Of a stretch of DNA of 64,000 nt, positions 53,122 to 61,527 are shown in pieces. Every line of letters starts with the position of its first letter. The stretch's first letter is position 1. A program made the translations under genes and the position numbers. The notes under the pieces were generated by a model. It had not been told where the DNA came from, did not search any database, and was given only the letters and a program-made list of their open reading frames with translations. Source of the stretch: Paraburkholderia sp. C35 (GTDB lineage Bacteria; Pseudomonadota; Gammaproteobacteria; Burkholderiales; Burkholderiaceae); the NCBI RefSeq assembly GCF_003121405.1, contig NZ_QBUY01000011.1, positions 1 through 64,000 on the forward strand. Direction: 5' to 3'.

Positions 53122-53907
53122 TCAACCCTTGCCGAGCGGCGGCCGACTGGGGAATCCCGCCATATTGCTCAGCTGCGCCAGTTCATTCGCCGCCTCGAGC
53201 AGCAGGGACGCGTATTCGTGGATCTTTTCGACCGTCAGCCGCATTCGTGGCCCCGCCAGACTGATCACGCCGACGCACCGCGATCCGCTCACCACCGGCA
53301 CCGCCACCGCCGACATGCGCGGAGCAAATACCTCATCGATCATCGCGTAGCCACGCACGCGCGCGGCATGCAGAAAACCCAACAGCGCCTTGACCGTCGT
53401 CGGCGCATTGGGACCGAACTCGTTCGGCTGTCCGAAACCCTGCTTCAGCACAAGCGCGAGCGCCTGTTCATCGGTCATCGTCATCAGCCACGCATGTCCT
53501 GTCGACGTGCACGAGAGTTGCGCGGCCTGGCCCATGTCGGGATCGTAGCGAAAGCCGACGCGCTGCCCATCTGCCTTTCCCACCCAGATAATCGCTTCGC
53601 CATCGACCAGCGACAGCCGCGCCAGTTCGCCCGTCTGCGCGGCGACGCGTTCGATGATCGGCTGCGCAATATCGGCGATGCCCGTCAGACTCAGGAATTC
53701 AAGCCCGTTCGACGTCATGCGCATCGTCAGAATGTAGCGGCTGTGATCGACCAGTTGCCGCACGTACCCACCCGCGACGAGATCGGTGAGCAGACGGTGG
53801 CACGAACTGCGCGGCAACGACAAGGCGTCGGCAATAGCGACGAGGCCCGCGCCTTCGCCTTGCGACGCCAGAAAATCGAGAACTTTCAGGCCGTTTTTGA
53901 GCGACAT
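53122..53907 (-). CDS. IclR-family transcriptional regulator
   Basis: Regulator of 261 aa with an N-terminal winged HTH (IADALSLPRSSCHRLLTDLV, residues about 24-43) and a C-terminal GAF-like effector domain (RVGFRYDPDMGQAAQLSCTS and SAVAVPVVSGSRCVGVISLA, in part). IclR proteins commonly control aromatic and hydroaromatic acid loci. It is divergent from the MHS permease-dehydroquinase pair; a perfect 15-bp palindrome lies 30 bp upstream of its own start and is the likely operator for both directions. Confidence 0.92.
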   Translation of the reverse strand: MSLKNGLKVLDFLASQGEGAGLVAIADALSLPRSSCHRLLTDLVAGGYVRQLVDHSRYILTMRMTSNGLEFLSLTGIADIAQPIIERVAAQTGELARLSLVDGEAIIWVGKADGQRVGFRYDPDMGQAAQLSCTSTGHAWLMTMTDEQALALVLKQGFGQPNEFGPNAPTTVKALLGFLHAARVRGYAMIDEVFAPRMSAVAVPVVSGSRCVGVISLAGPRMRLTVEKIHEYASLLLEAANELAQLSNMAGFPSRPPLGKG

Positions 53908-53936
53908 CTCTAGTCATTCCCACGATACGAAATGGA

Positions 53937-53951
53937 GTTCCGCTGCGGAAC
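53937..53951. promoter_or_regulatory. Probable IclR operator, GTTCCGC-T-GCGGAAC
   Basis: Perfect 15-bp palindrome (7-bp arms, one central base) in the promoter between iclR and the divergent permease gene. GTTC...GAAC-type palindromes are common for PcaR/PobR-like IclR proteins. It lies 30 bp from the iclR start and 82 bp from the permease start. Confidence 0.6.
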
Positions 53952-54032
53952 ACCCCTTTCTGGCAGCGCAAACAATAGCACTTGTTCGTCACCAGAAACG
54001 AACGCTTCAACACATCGAAATGAGGAGACACC

Positions 54033-55376
54033 ATGTCATTTTTCGCTGATCCGGACCTCGCCGAGGCGGAACAGTCCGCGCAGGCTCACCTGATGGCGCG
54101 CCGTGCGGTGGCTGGCGCAACGGTCGGGACCGCGCTCGAATGGTTCGACTTCGCGCTGTACGGCGTGGTCGCGGCCACGATCTTTCCAAAGCTCTTTTTC
54201 CCGTCGCTCGACCCGACTGCCTCGCTGCTCGCATCGCTCGCGAGCTTCTGGGCCGGGCTCGCCGCGCGGCCGCTGGGCGCCGTTATCTGCGGGATGCTCG
54301 GCGACCGCTGGGGACGCCGCAAACTGATGTTGATCACGGTCTCGGTGATGGGCGCATCGTCGTTTCTGATGGGCCTGCTGCCCACTTACCAGCAGGTCGG
54401 CATCCTCGCACCGACGTTGCTCGTTTCACTGCGCATCATCCAGGGTTTCGCACTCGGCGGGGAATCGACGGGCGCGCAACTCATGGCAGTGGAGCATGCA
54501 TCTGCAGCGCGACGCGGTTGGTACTCGGGCCTGCTCGGCATCTGTTCTCCGCTCAGCCAGATTCTCGCCAATCTCTCGCTCTTTACGCTGGCGACCCTGC
54601 TTTCAACGGACGACTTCGATTCGTGGGGATGGCGCGTCCCGTTCCTCGCCAGTTTTGTTCTCGTGCTGCTTGGCATCTATATCCGCAGGAAGGTCAGCGA
54701 AACGCCCGCCTTCGAGGCGCTCAACAAGCAGGGTGTACGCGCACGCGCCGCCAATCCGCTCGGCATCGTGCTGAAGCACCATTGGCGCACTGCGCTTCGC
54801 CTGACACTGTTCTTTTGTGGGCCTGCTGCGCTGTTTTATCTGATCGTGGTGTTCTCGCTCAGCTACCTGACCAAACATCTCGGCGTGCCGAAGCAGACCG
54901 GCTTCATGCTGCTGATGATCGCGAATGTCTGCGCCATTGTGGGCGCGCTGGCGGGCGGTTATCTGAGTGACCGGATAGGACGCAAACGTGCGCTGATGAT
55001 CGGTTCGTTCTGCACAATGGTCTGCTGCCTGATCTATTTCCCGGTTCTCAACCAGAACTCGATCGCGATGACCATGGCCGTGATGGGCGCGTTCCTGGGC
55101 TTCACTCAGTTCCAGAGTGGTATCCAGCCAGTGTGGTTCGCTGAATCGTTTCCGACGGAAGCACGCTATACGGGATCAGCGCTGTCGTATTCAGGCGCCA
55201 ATCTCCTGACTGGCGGTCCGATGCCGATTGCGGCTGTCGCGCTGCTGAATGCCTTTCACGGTTCTCCTTGGGCCATCGTCGCTGTGTGCGGCTCGTTGAA
55301 TCTGCTGTCTTTTCTGATGATTGCCGTATCGCAGGAAACCAAAGGCACCGCTCTCGAACATTCCTCTACACACTGA
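54033..55376 (+). CDS. MFS permease, metabolite:H+ symporter (MHS) family
   Basis: Inner-membrane proton symporter of 447 aa with about 12 membrane segments. MHS-type features are ALEWFDFALYGVVAATIFPKLFF in segment 1 (quoted in parts), GDRWGRRKLM in loop 2-3, RIIQGFALGGESTGAQ in segment 4, and ESFPTEARYTGSALSY in segment 10-11. The family imports alpha-ketoglutarate, shikimate, citrate or proline/betaine. AGGAG lies ahead of the ATG. The next gene begins 6 bp after the stop and resembles 3-dehydroquinase, so a hydroaromatic acid such as quinate or shikimate is a reasonable guess. Confidence 0.92.
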   Translation: MSFFADPDLAEAEQSAQAHLMARRAVAGATVGTALEWFDFALYGVVAATIFPKLFFPSLDPTASLLASLASFWAGLAARPLGAVICGMLGDRWGRRKLMLITVSVMGASSFLMGLLPTYQQVGILAPTLLVSLRIIQGFALGGESTGAQLMAVEHASAARRGWYSGLLGICSPLSQILANLSLFTLATLLSTDDFDSWGWRVPFLASFVLVLLGIYIRRKVSETPAFEALNKQGVRARAANPLGIVLKHHWRTALRLTLFFCGPAALFYLIVVFSLSYLTKHLGVPKQTGFMLLMIANVCAIVGALAGGYLSDRIGRKRALMIGSFCTMVCCLIYFPVLNQNSIAMTMAVMGAFLGFTQFQSGIQPVWFAESFPTEARYTGSALSYSGANLLTGGPMPIAAVALLNAFHGSPWAIVAVCGSLNLLSFLMIAVSQETKGTALEHSSTH

Positions 55377-55382
55377 AAAAAT

Positions 55383-55829
55383 ATGACTCGCAAACTCTAT
55401 ATCCTCAATGGTTCGAACCTGAATATGCTGGGCTTACGGGAGCCGCATCTATACGGCAGCACTACGCTGAAAGATATCGAACAGAACTGCCTCGCACTCG
55501 CTGAGACGCTCCGGTTCGACTGCGTATTCCGTCAAACCAATAGCGAAAGCGAACTGATCGACTGGATTCAGGAGGCGTTCCTGCAAGACGCTGCACTGGT
55601 GATCAATCCAGCCGGATTTTCGTTTGGTCGGATTCCTGTGCTCGATGCCGTCAAGCTCGTCAAGCGTCCCGTGGTGGAACTGCATATCACGAACATACAC
55701 GCGCGCTCGGAGGAATATCGTCATTCGACAATATCGGCCGCCGTCACGGCGGTAATCTGCGGAGCGGGCGCAAACGGATATCTGCTAGCAATCCGCGCGA
55801 TTGACGACTTGTGGGGCAATCAGACCTGA
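55383..55829 (+). CDS. aroQ: Type II 3-dehydroquinate dehydratase-like protein with His81 to Phe
   Basis: Type II dehydroquinases convert 3-dehydroquinate to 3-dehydroshikimate and form dodecamers. The 148-aa protein aligns without gaps to standard numbering: Asn12, Arg19, catalytic Tyr24, Asn75, Asp88, Glu99, His101 and Arg108 are all present. The conserved NPGAYTHTS block, however, reads NPAGFSFGR, so position 81 is Phe, not His, and Gly77-Ala78 are swapped. It is the second gene after the MHS permease, under an IclR regulator, not near other aro genes. It may be a catabolic isozyme or have a changed substrate. Confidence 0.88.
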   Translation: MTRKLYILNGSNLNMLGLREPHLYGSTTLKDIEQNCLALAETLRFDCVFRQTNSESELIDWIQEAFLQDAALVINPAGFSFGRIPVLDAVKLVKRPVVELHITNIHARSEEYRHSTISAAVTAVICGAGANGYLLAIRAIDDLWGNQT

Positions 55830-55867
55830 GCCAAGTCCTCATTTCATGAAGCAGACGTGCCGAACGC

Positions 55868-56635
55868 CTACTTCAATGCCACGAGACCGCGAACCGTCCG
55901 GACCGCAACCGCTACCCGCACCGAGTAAGCGGCAAAGCGCACCCCGCCCAGCAGATAACGCCGCCACAAGCGGCGTGGCTCGAGCATGAGGCGAAAGAGC
56001 CATTCAATGCGAAGGTTTCGCCATACTTGCGGTGCGCGCGGAAAACGACGCCCCATAAAGTCGAGTATCGCGCCACCATTCAGAATGACGCATTCTTCCT
56101 TTAGCGACGTCGACAGGAATGACGCCACATGTTCCTGCCTGGGCATACCCATGCCCAGCACGACGAGATCGACGTGAATACCATCGAGTCGGTCGACATA
56201 AGCTTGTGGCGATTCAAATCCGTCGAGTGTCGCCACTACGCGGCCGCCCATCTGACGCACCGCGTCGGCCGCTCTGGACAGGTACGGTTCGACCGTTCCG
56301 AACAGGGCTACTGCTTTCCCTTCAAACGCTCGAATGTTCTCGGGTATCAAATCCGTTCCATTCATATTCGCGCCCGGATCGACTCCCATCATTCTCAACA
56401 TCACTGCAACGCCGATTCCGTCTCGAAGAATAAGGTCCGAACTGGATAGCGCGTCGAAGAACTGCCGGTCCGACTTCGCCAGCATGACTGCATGAGCGTT
56501 GACCCATGAAACGACGAGAGGCCGTTGCGCCTGTTCGCGCAGGGACGCGACCGTGTCGTGTATCGATGCTTCCCAGTTGATGACGGTCGTCGACCTGAGC
56601 AGACCAATGGTCTTCTCAATGAATTGATCTCTCAT
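55868..56635 (-). CDS. WecG/TagA/CpsF-family (GT26) glycosyltransferase
   Basis: Membrane-associated transferase of 255 aa that adds a sugar from a UDP-sugar to a lipid-linked saccharide. Family motifs are WVNAHAVMLA, LRDGIGVAVML with the catalytic-type Asp, NGTDLIPE and VVLGMGMPRQEHV; the C-terminus is rich in Trp and Arg (LRIEWLFRLMLEPRRLWRRY) for membrane contact. The frame is open to 56719 through AT-rich DNA, but ATG 56635 starts at the usual place. Probably the distal gene of the exopolysaccharide cluster, which reads leftward. Confidence 0.9.
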   Translation of the reverse strand: MRDQFIEKTIGLLRSTTVINWEASIHDTVASLREQAQRPLVVSWVNAHAVMLAKSDRQFFDALSSSDLILRDGIGVAVMLRMMGVDPGANMNGTDLIPENIRAFEGKAVALFGTVEPYLSRAADAVRQMGGRVVATLDGFESPQAYVDRLDGIHVDLVVLGMGMPRQEHVASFLSTSLKEECVILNGGAILDFMGRRFPRAPQVWRNLRIEWLFRLMLEPRRLWRRYLLGGVRFAAYSVRVAVAVRTVRGLVALK

Positions 56636-56791
56636 GGTTATTTTATTTTTCCGCGCGTGAATTATATTGAAGTCAAATTTTATATATCTATCACTCGTTT
56701 TATACGCATGCCTAATCAATACATAAAAACATGATAATTGAAATTCTGCTTCGTTTAACCAATCAGGAATCGGTAGAAAACATCGCGGTTA
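56636..56791. promoter_or_regulatory. AT-rich intergenic segment, likely promoter of the WecG-type gene
   Basis: Markedly more AT-rich than the surrounding DNA, with runs such as TTATTTTATTTTT just upstream of the transferase gene. It could hold a promoter for the transferase; no operator or repeat stands out. Confidence 0.35.
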
Positions 56792-57343
56792 TCAATGGTC
56801 GCCAGAGAAAGGATCGACTCTCCACGGTTGCGAATAAACTTGAGTACTACTCTTGGCCGCGTCCGCTGAACTGCTGTAAAAGGCTTTTCCGTCATCGCTG
56901 CTCATCGCATCGGCTGCTATACGTTGACCGGACTTCCTGCTCGCTCGCGTGCTACGCGGTGACTGTGGTGGTTCGCTATCGCCGGCATCGAACGCATCGT
57001 TGTAACCAGCAGAATCAACGTGGTCGCTTTCCACACGCACATTCGCAGTGTGGCGTCGCGTCTTCGTTCTGTTGCGTTGGAAAGTAGCCGCCGAACCATC
57101 CCGCGAAAATCCCGCTGCGGGTTTCGCGTTCAGATTCGATCCAGACGATTGCTCGTATTCGATGGGTTCGCCCAAGCTTGAAAAATCCGTGGACTTCGCT
57201 CCAACACGAACGTCATTATCAGACTGCGATCGCCCATTGCTCTGAGCGTATGAGAGAGTGGCAAAACTCAACATCCCGATCACGCAGAGTACTTTGTGTT
57301 GGTTCAATCGGCTTCTTCCGGAAACACGCAACTTGCAGTCCAT
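56792..57343 (-). CDS. Secreted polar protein of unknown function
   Basis: A 183-aa protein that I do not recognise. It has an N-terminal hydrophobic signal segment (VLCVIGMLSFATLSYAQ, about residues 18-34) after a basic leader. The mature part is very rich in Ser, Asp, Arg and Ala and looks disordered; it ends in QPWRVDPFSGDH. A downstream start near the signal segment is possible. It lies within the exopolysaccharide cluster between two glycosyltransferase genes, which suggests, without proof, an envelope or matrix role. Codon use and GC are lower than in the neighbours. Confidence 0.55.
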   Translation of the reverse strand: MDCKLRVSGRSRLNQHKVLCVIGMLSFATLSYAQSNGRSQSDNDVRVGAKSTDFSSLGEPIEYEQSSGSNLNAKPAAGFSRDGSAATFQRNRTKTRRHTANVRVESDHVDSAGYNDAFDAGDSEPPQSPRSTRASRKSGQRIAADAMSSDDGKAFYSSSADAAKSSTQVYSQPWRVDPFSGDH

Positions 57344-57605
57344 CCCTGTTCAAAACCGGGACATCTGTTCGCCTGCGTTGTTATTCGTATCGTTGCGACA
57401 ATGCACGCACATTGCATGCCATGCGAAGCACGGGAAATCATCTTTTTTCGACAGTTCGAAACGTCAGGCGTGGCGCGGTCGAGCGAGATCGAGACGTGAT
57501 CTGAAACATTCGATCCAGACGTGAATTTCGCCAGCATGTTTCATGTGTTACGGCAATCTGTAGCGCACGTTACGGTCACACATTCGACAGTCCAATCACC
57601 GCAAC

Positions 57606-58793
57606 TCAATCTCTTTCCGTTCGGGTCCAGCCGACCCGATCGCCCATACCTATCCGCCAGTACATTGGTATCTTTTTCATGACGTAGAGAGGGACATAGA
57701 AAAAATCTCTGACGGTGAGCAGATCGCGGCCGTGCATATGCCACGCAATCGAAATCGAACCAGAGATAAGCAGCAGTGAAACTATCTGGAGCGACAGTGG
57801 CCATCCGCTTCCGCCTTGCCCTGTCCACAAAAGGTCGACAACGAGAAGCGCGGATTGCACCAGCAGCAACAACGTGAGTGGAAGCACGAGCAGATCCAGC
57901 GCCGCAGCAAAACATTTCCATGACTGCTGGCGCACGGCTGAGATCAACAAGGTCGGAACCTTGCGCACAATAGTGGCAAGATGCCCCTGCTCCCAACGCT
58001 TTCGTTGATTGGTGTGACTCGACTCGGCTAGCGGGAGTGGGCTGGTCACGAGCGCGTCTGCACAGTAGATGGGGGAGTGCCCCATAAGCGTGAGATTGAT
58101 TCCGAGCGCGAGATCTTCAACGATGTTCGAGGTCGCGAGCTCGACACTACGAACCGTGCTCCACGGAAACGCCATACCGCTACCCGTCAATCCGCACGGC
58201 ATGGCGAGTAAGTCGCCGCCTGATGGACGAATATGGTTTTTCAATCGCACTGCAAATTCGGAGACACGCACGCCGAGTCCGGCACGCGGTGGCGCCTGCA
58301 ACAGATAGCGAGCCTGAACAGGACGCCCTGTGGACAGCGCCGCCGAGGTAAGTTTTTGAATCGCGCCTTGCGCAACGAGGCAATCGGCGTCGACAAACAC
58401 CACGACATCAGGCGGACAATGGCGAGCCAGATATTCGACTCCACGCGCCATTGCATAGCCCTTTCCGCGATGTACGTCGTTGTTGCGAATGACCACTTCG
58501 GCACCGAGCGTTTCCGCTACCTGTGCAGTATCATCCGAGCAGTTGTCCGCCACCACGACGATGCGGTCACCACCGCCAATCTGGCGAAACAGCGCAGCCA
58601 ATGTGCCCGGCAGCATTCTGGTTTCGTTGTGCGCAGGCACGATGATCGCCACGCGGCCTCGCTGGCTGGTTGCGCGATTCTTGTAGGCATTTCGCGCCAG
58701 CATCGCAGCCACGACTTGTGCCGCCAACGTCAAGGCAGGCACGAGAGCCGCCATCGAGCAACCGACCAGTAGTACATCGATGAAGTGCGTCAT
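57606..58793 (-). CDS. Membrane-bound family 2 glycosyltransferase
   Basis: Processive-type or chain-elongating GT2 enzyme of 395 aa. A membrane segment (about residues 5-30) is followed by the GT-A domain: AIIVPAHNETRML near residue 50, VVADNCSDDTAQVA, the DxD motif in VFVDADCLV near 133, and a QRKRWEQGH motif of the QxxRW type near residue 265. Two or three membrane segments follow. This layout resembles N-acetylglucosaminyl- and cellulose-synthase-like transferases. It overlaps the GT4 gene by four bases, so they are coupled. The 262 bp downstream hold nothing I can identify. Confidence 0.92.
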   Translation of the reverse strand: MTHFIDVLLVGCSMAALVPALTLAAQVVAAMLARNAYKNRATSQRGRVAIIVPAHNETRMLPGTLAALFRQIGGGDRIVVVADNCSDDTAQVAETLGAEVVIRNNDVHRGKGYAMARGVEYLARHCPPDVVVFVDADCLVAQGAIQKLTSAALSTGRPVQARYLLQAPPRAGLGVRVSEFAVRLKNHIRPSGGDLLAMPCGLTGSGMAFPWSTVRSVELATSNIVEDLALGINLTLMGHSPIYCADALVTSPLPLAESSHTNQRKRWEQGHLATIVRKVPTLLISAVRQQSWKCFAAALDLLVLPLTLLLLVQSALLVVDLLWTGQGGSGWPLSLQIVSLLLISGSISIAWHMHGRDLLTVRDFFYVPLYVMKKIPMYWRIGMGDRVGWTRTERD

Positions 58794-60019
58794 TGTGCGC
58801 CTCTCAGATTGGCGACCGTCACCTGCCCCGAAAACAGCTTCGCGAGGACGGACGCCTCCCGGTCCTGATCATGCCGTTGCTGGATCACCTTGCGCGCACG
58901 CTCGCCCATCGCAACGTGATCGGCTTCCGTTGTCGAGAGACATTGCGTGATTGCACTCGAAAGCGATTCCATCGAGCCCGGCGAAAACAGCCAGCCTGTC
59001 TCACCGGTTTGCACCAGTTCTGGAATAGCGGCAATATCTGCCGCAATGACTGCGCGACCTAATGACATGGCTTCCATGATCACAATCGGCAGCCCTTCCG
59101 CGAAGCTCGCGAGCACCAGGCCTCGTGCGGATACCAGTTCACGCCGCACGCCTTCCGTATCCTTCCAGCCGACGAAACGGATCGTGCTGGTCAGTCCTTC
59201 TGACTGCGTCAGGGACTCTATTTCACCGCGCATTTCGCCATCGCCGATCAGCGTGATCTCGAGATCCGCAATATCGCGGCTTGCTCTCGCGGCTGCCTGA
59301 ACCAGCAGCATGTGCCCTTTCTGCGGCGCGAGCCTTCCGATACAAACGAGTCGCTGCGGACTTTGCGGCGGAATGTACGCCGCCGCGCCAAAATCCGGGT
59401 CGATGCCGCAGCGGACAATGGCCACTTTCTTCCAGTCCTGATACGCGGACCATCGATAGATCTGACTCGCGCAAAAGTCGCTGATGGCAACGACGAAACG
59501 CGCATGGCGAACCTTCAAGGCAAGCTTGATAAATTCCGGTTTATCGAACTCGTCGGGACCGTGCACCGTGAAGCTATAGGGGATGTCCGTCAGTGTGGAT
59601 GCGAGCATCGCAACCTCTGTCGAATTCGTGCCGAAATGCGCATGCATATGCGTGATATCGCGCCCCCTCATCCGGCGCGCGAGATAGCACGCTTCTGCCA
59701 GCGTAATCGCGTGCAATGCCAGCGTTCGATCAGTCCGGTGAATCATCCTGAGCGTTTGCCCAAGCGCGCGCAGGAATCGCGAGGAATTAAGCACAATCTG
59801 TAGAACGAGTGCCGATAGCAACGGCAGGACGCCATCGCGCAGCAGATATTCGGTGCGCTCCCGCTCGGACACATCACTCGCATCCACAAGATCGTCCTTC
59901 CAGCCGCGCAATGCGAAACGCGCTACATTCACGCCCAGTTTCTCCAACGCGAGTATTTCCCGTCGGATAAAGCTGTGACTGACCTTCGGATACTGATTGA
60001 CCACATACGCAACCCGCAT
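58790..60019 (-). CDS. Family 4 glycosyltransferase
   Basis: Retaining GT-B glycosyltransferase of 409 aa acting on the cytoplasmic face of the membrane. The N-terminal YVVNQYPKVSHSFIRREI (residues 4-21) is typical of exopolysaccharide GT4 enzymes; the C-terminal half has RLVCIGRLAPQKGHMLLVQA and the E-x7-E motif ASFAEGLPIVIMEAMSLGRAV (in part) that binds the nucleotide sugar. ATG 60019 follows GGGGGAG; the frame to 60061 overlaps the preceding gene and lacks similarity. Confidence 0.93.
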   Translation of the reverse strand: MRVAYVVNQYPKVSHSFIRREILALEKLGVNVARFALRGWKDDLVDASDVSERERTEYLLRDGVLPLLSALVLQIVLNSSRFLRALGQTLRMIHRTDRTLALHAITLAEACYLARRMRGRDITHMHAHFGTNSTEVAMLASTLTDIPYSFTVHGPDEFDKPEFIKLALKVRHARFVVAISDFCASQIYRWSAYQDWKKVAIVRCGIDPDFGAAAYIPPQSPQRLVCIGRLAPQKGHMLLVQAAARASRDIADLEITLIGDGEMRGEIESLTQSEGLTSTIRFVGWKDTEGVRRELVSARGLVLASFAEGLPIVIMEAMSLGRAVIAADIAAIPELVQTGETGWLFSPGSMESLSSAITQCLSTTEADHVAMGERARKVIQQRHDQDREASVLAKLFSGQVTVANLRGAQ

Positions 60020-60039
60020 GACTCCCCCGTTCGTTTTCT

Positions 60040-61515
60040 TCAGTACGTGCGCCTGATCCATTCCAGTCGAATGCCCGCAGCCGGACCGGGCGGTTTGGCG
60101 ACATAGACCATGGTCAATTGGGCGCCTTCCGGCGGCATCTCGATCAATGCGGTTTCGCCAACGCGCAGTGGTTTGATTGCTCGGATACTGCGCGCGCCGT
60201 CGGCCGAGCGGATATCGATCGTCGCACTACATTCGCCGAATCCCGATGCCCTGATCATGTAAGCATCACCGGGTTGCGGATTGACGTACCATCGCATTGC
60301 GTTCTGCCATCTGAACCATCCATCGGGTTTTGTATCGTCACGCTGATACAGCAGCTTCCGGTAAGTCGATCCCGTACTGCATTCCGGGAACACAAACAAT
60401 CCGCTATCGGTGTCGAATCCCGCGTCATGCGTGGCAGTTCCACCAGTGCACTGCCACGGACCGCGCATCGAAAGCAGATTCATGTCGGACCATGACTCGG
60501 GCCTGAAGGCCACACCATTCGCGTCAATCCAGCCGTCCTGCGACGTCACCTGTCGCAATGCGTCACGCACACGCGTCAGGTCTTCAGCCCACGCTGTATT
60601 CCATTTCACTCCACCGCTAACCGATTGCGACCACGCACCGCCGATTTCGCCGTAAAACGCGAACGTTCCGACCGTTTGATCAACCAGTCGCGCGCCATAC
60701 GTTTTGAGCGCACCGGCTATCACACGCGCATGCGACGACACGAGCGATGTTTCTTCGAAATCTGGCGGAAGCATGAATAACGTGCCCATTGGAAAACGCC
60801 CCGTGTAGCGCCGGCGTCCATCCGAATCCTCCAGTGTGGCCGGAAATGCCGGACCGCTACGCAATGTATTGGCGTCCGCCGCGACGGCCAGCGCATGACG
60901 CAACACGAGCGCCTCTGCTTCATGAATACGCAGCAGGCCACCCGCCGTCGACACACCCGACGCACGCGTTCCATCCGGTCGCGACGGAGATCCCCAGCCG
61001 CTTCCCGTCGCATCCGAAACACAGTACTTTTTGGCGCGCCATTGCTGCGACGTACGATCGTAGGCGAGTCCGTAGAACGAATGCAGGCGCCCGTCCGCAT
61101 CGTCATAGATTTCGCAATGACCATCCGTGCCGGCTGCTGGCTGCGTATCGGCTGGAAAGCGCGGAATCAGCACGGGTCGATGACGCAGTTCGTCAGATAC
61201 CCATGGTCCATCGGAATCAACCGCCCCGCCGATCACAACGGGTGCATCTGACGATGTGGCACGGAACAGCCGGCTTCCATATTTGCCCTGCTCCAGATAA
61301 GCACGATTGCCGTTCGCCGGAATCGCCGCCGTTCCCAGAACCGGATTGAGTGGTCTCGCGTTCCACATCGAGCGCGCCGAAAAAGGCCGCTCGAATCCGC
61401 ATTCGCGCTGCTCGTTAGCCGGCGAAGCGATAGCAGCAACATGTTCCATCGCCACTGCAAACGGTGCAGCTGCGAGACAGGCCGACACGCGCCGACGACG
61501 CAGATTGGGGTGCAT
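60040..61515 (-). CDS. Large secreted protein of unknown function in exopolysaccharide cluster
   Basis: A 491-aa exported protein that I cannot assign. The N-terminus is very basic (NLRRRRVSACLAAAPFAVAM) and looks like a signal peptide. The mature chain is rich in Trp, Tyr, Gly and Asp, with segments such as GHCEIYDDADGRLHSFYGLA and RRYTGRFPMGTLFMLPPDF, a carbohydrate-enzyme flavour, and a C-terminal beta-rich part (about residues 400-491) like a small carbohydrate-binding domain. It lies 20 bp upstream of the GT4 gene on the same strand. A periplasmic or extracellular polysaccharide lyase, hydrolase or modifying protein is possible but unproven. Confidence 0.72.
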   Translation of the reverse strand: MHPNLRRRRVSACLAAAPFAVAMEHVAAIASPANEQRECGFERPFSARSMWNARPLNPVLGTAAIPANGNRAYLEQGKYGSRLFRATSSDAPVVIGGAVDSDGPWVSDELRHRPVLIPRFPADTQPAAGTDGHCEIYDDADGRLHSFYGLAYDRTSQQWRAKKYCVSDATGSGWGSPSRPDGTRASGVSTAGGLLRIHEAEALVLRHALAVAADANTLRSGPAFPATLEDSDGRRRYTGRFPMGTLFMLPPDFEETSLVSSHARVIAGALKTYGARLVDQTVGTFAFYGEIGGAWSQSVSGGVKWNTAWAEDLTRVRDALRQVTSQDGWIDANGVAFRPESWSDMNLLSMRGPWQCTGGTATHDAGFDTDSGLFVFPECSTGSTYRKLLYQRDDTKPDGWFRWQNAMRWYVNPQPGDAYMIRASGFGECSATIDIRSADGARSIRAIKPLRVGETALIEMPPEGAQLTMVYVAKPPGPAAGIRLEWIRRTY

Positions 61516-61527
61516 TGCGCGGCGCCC

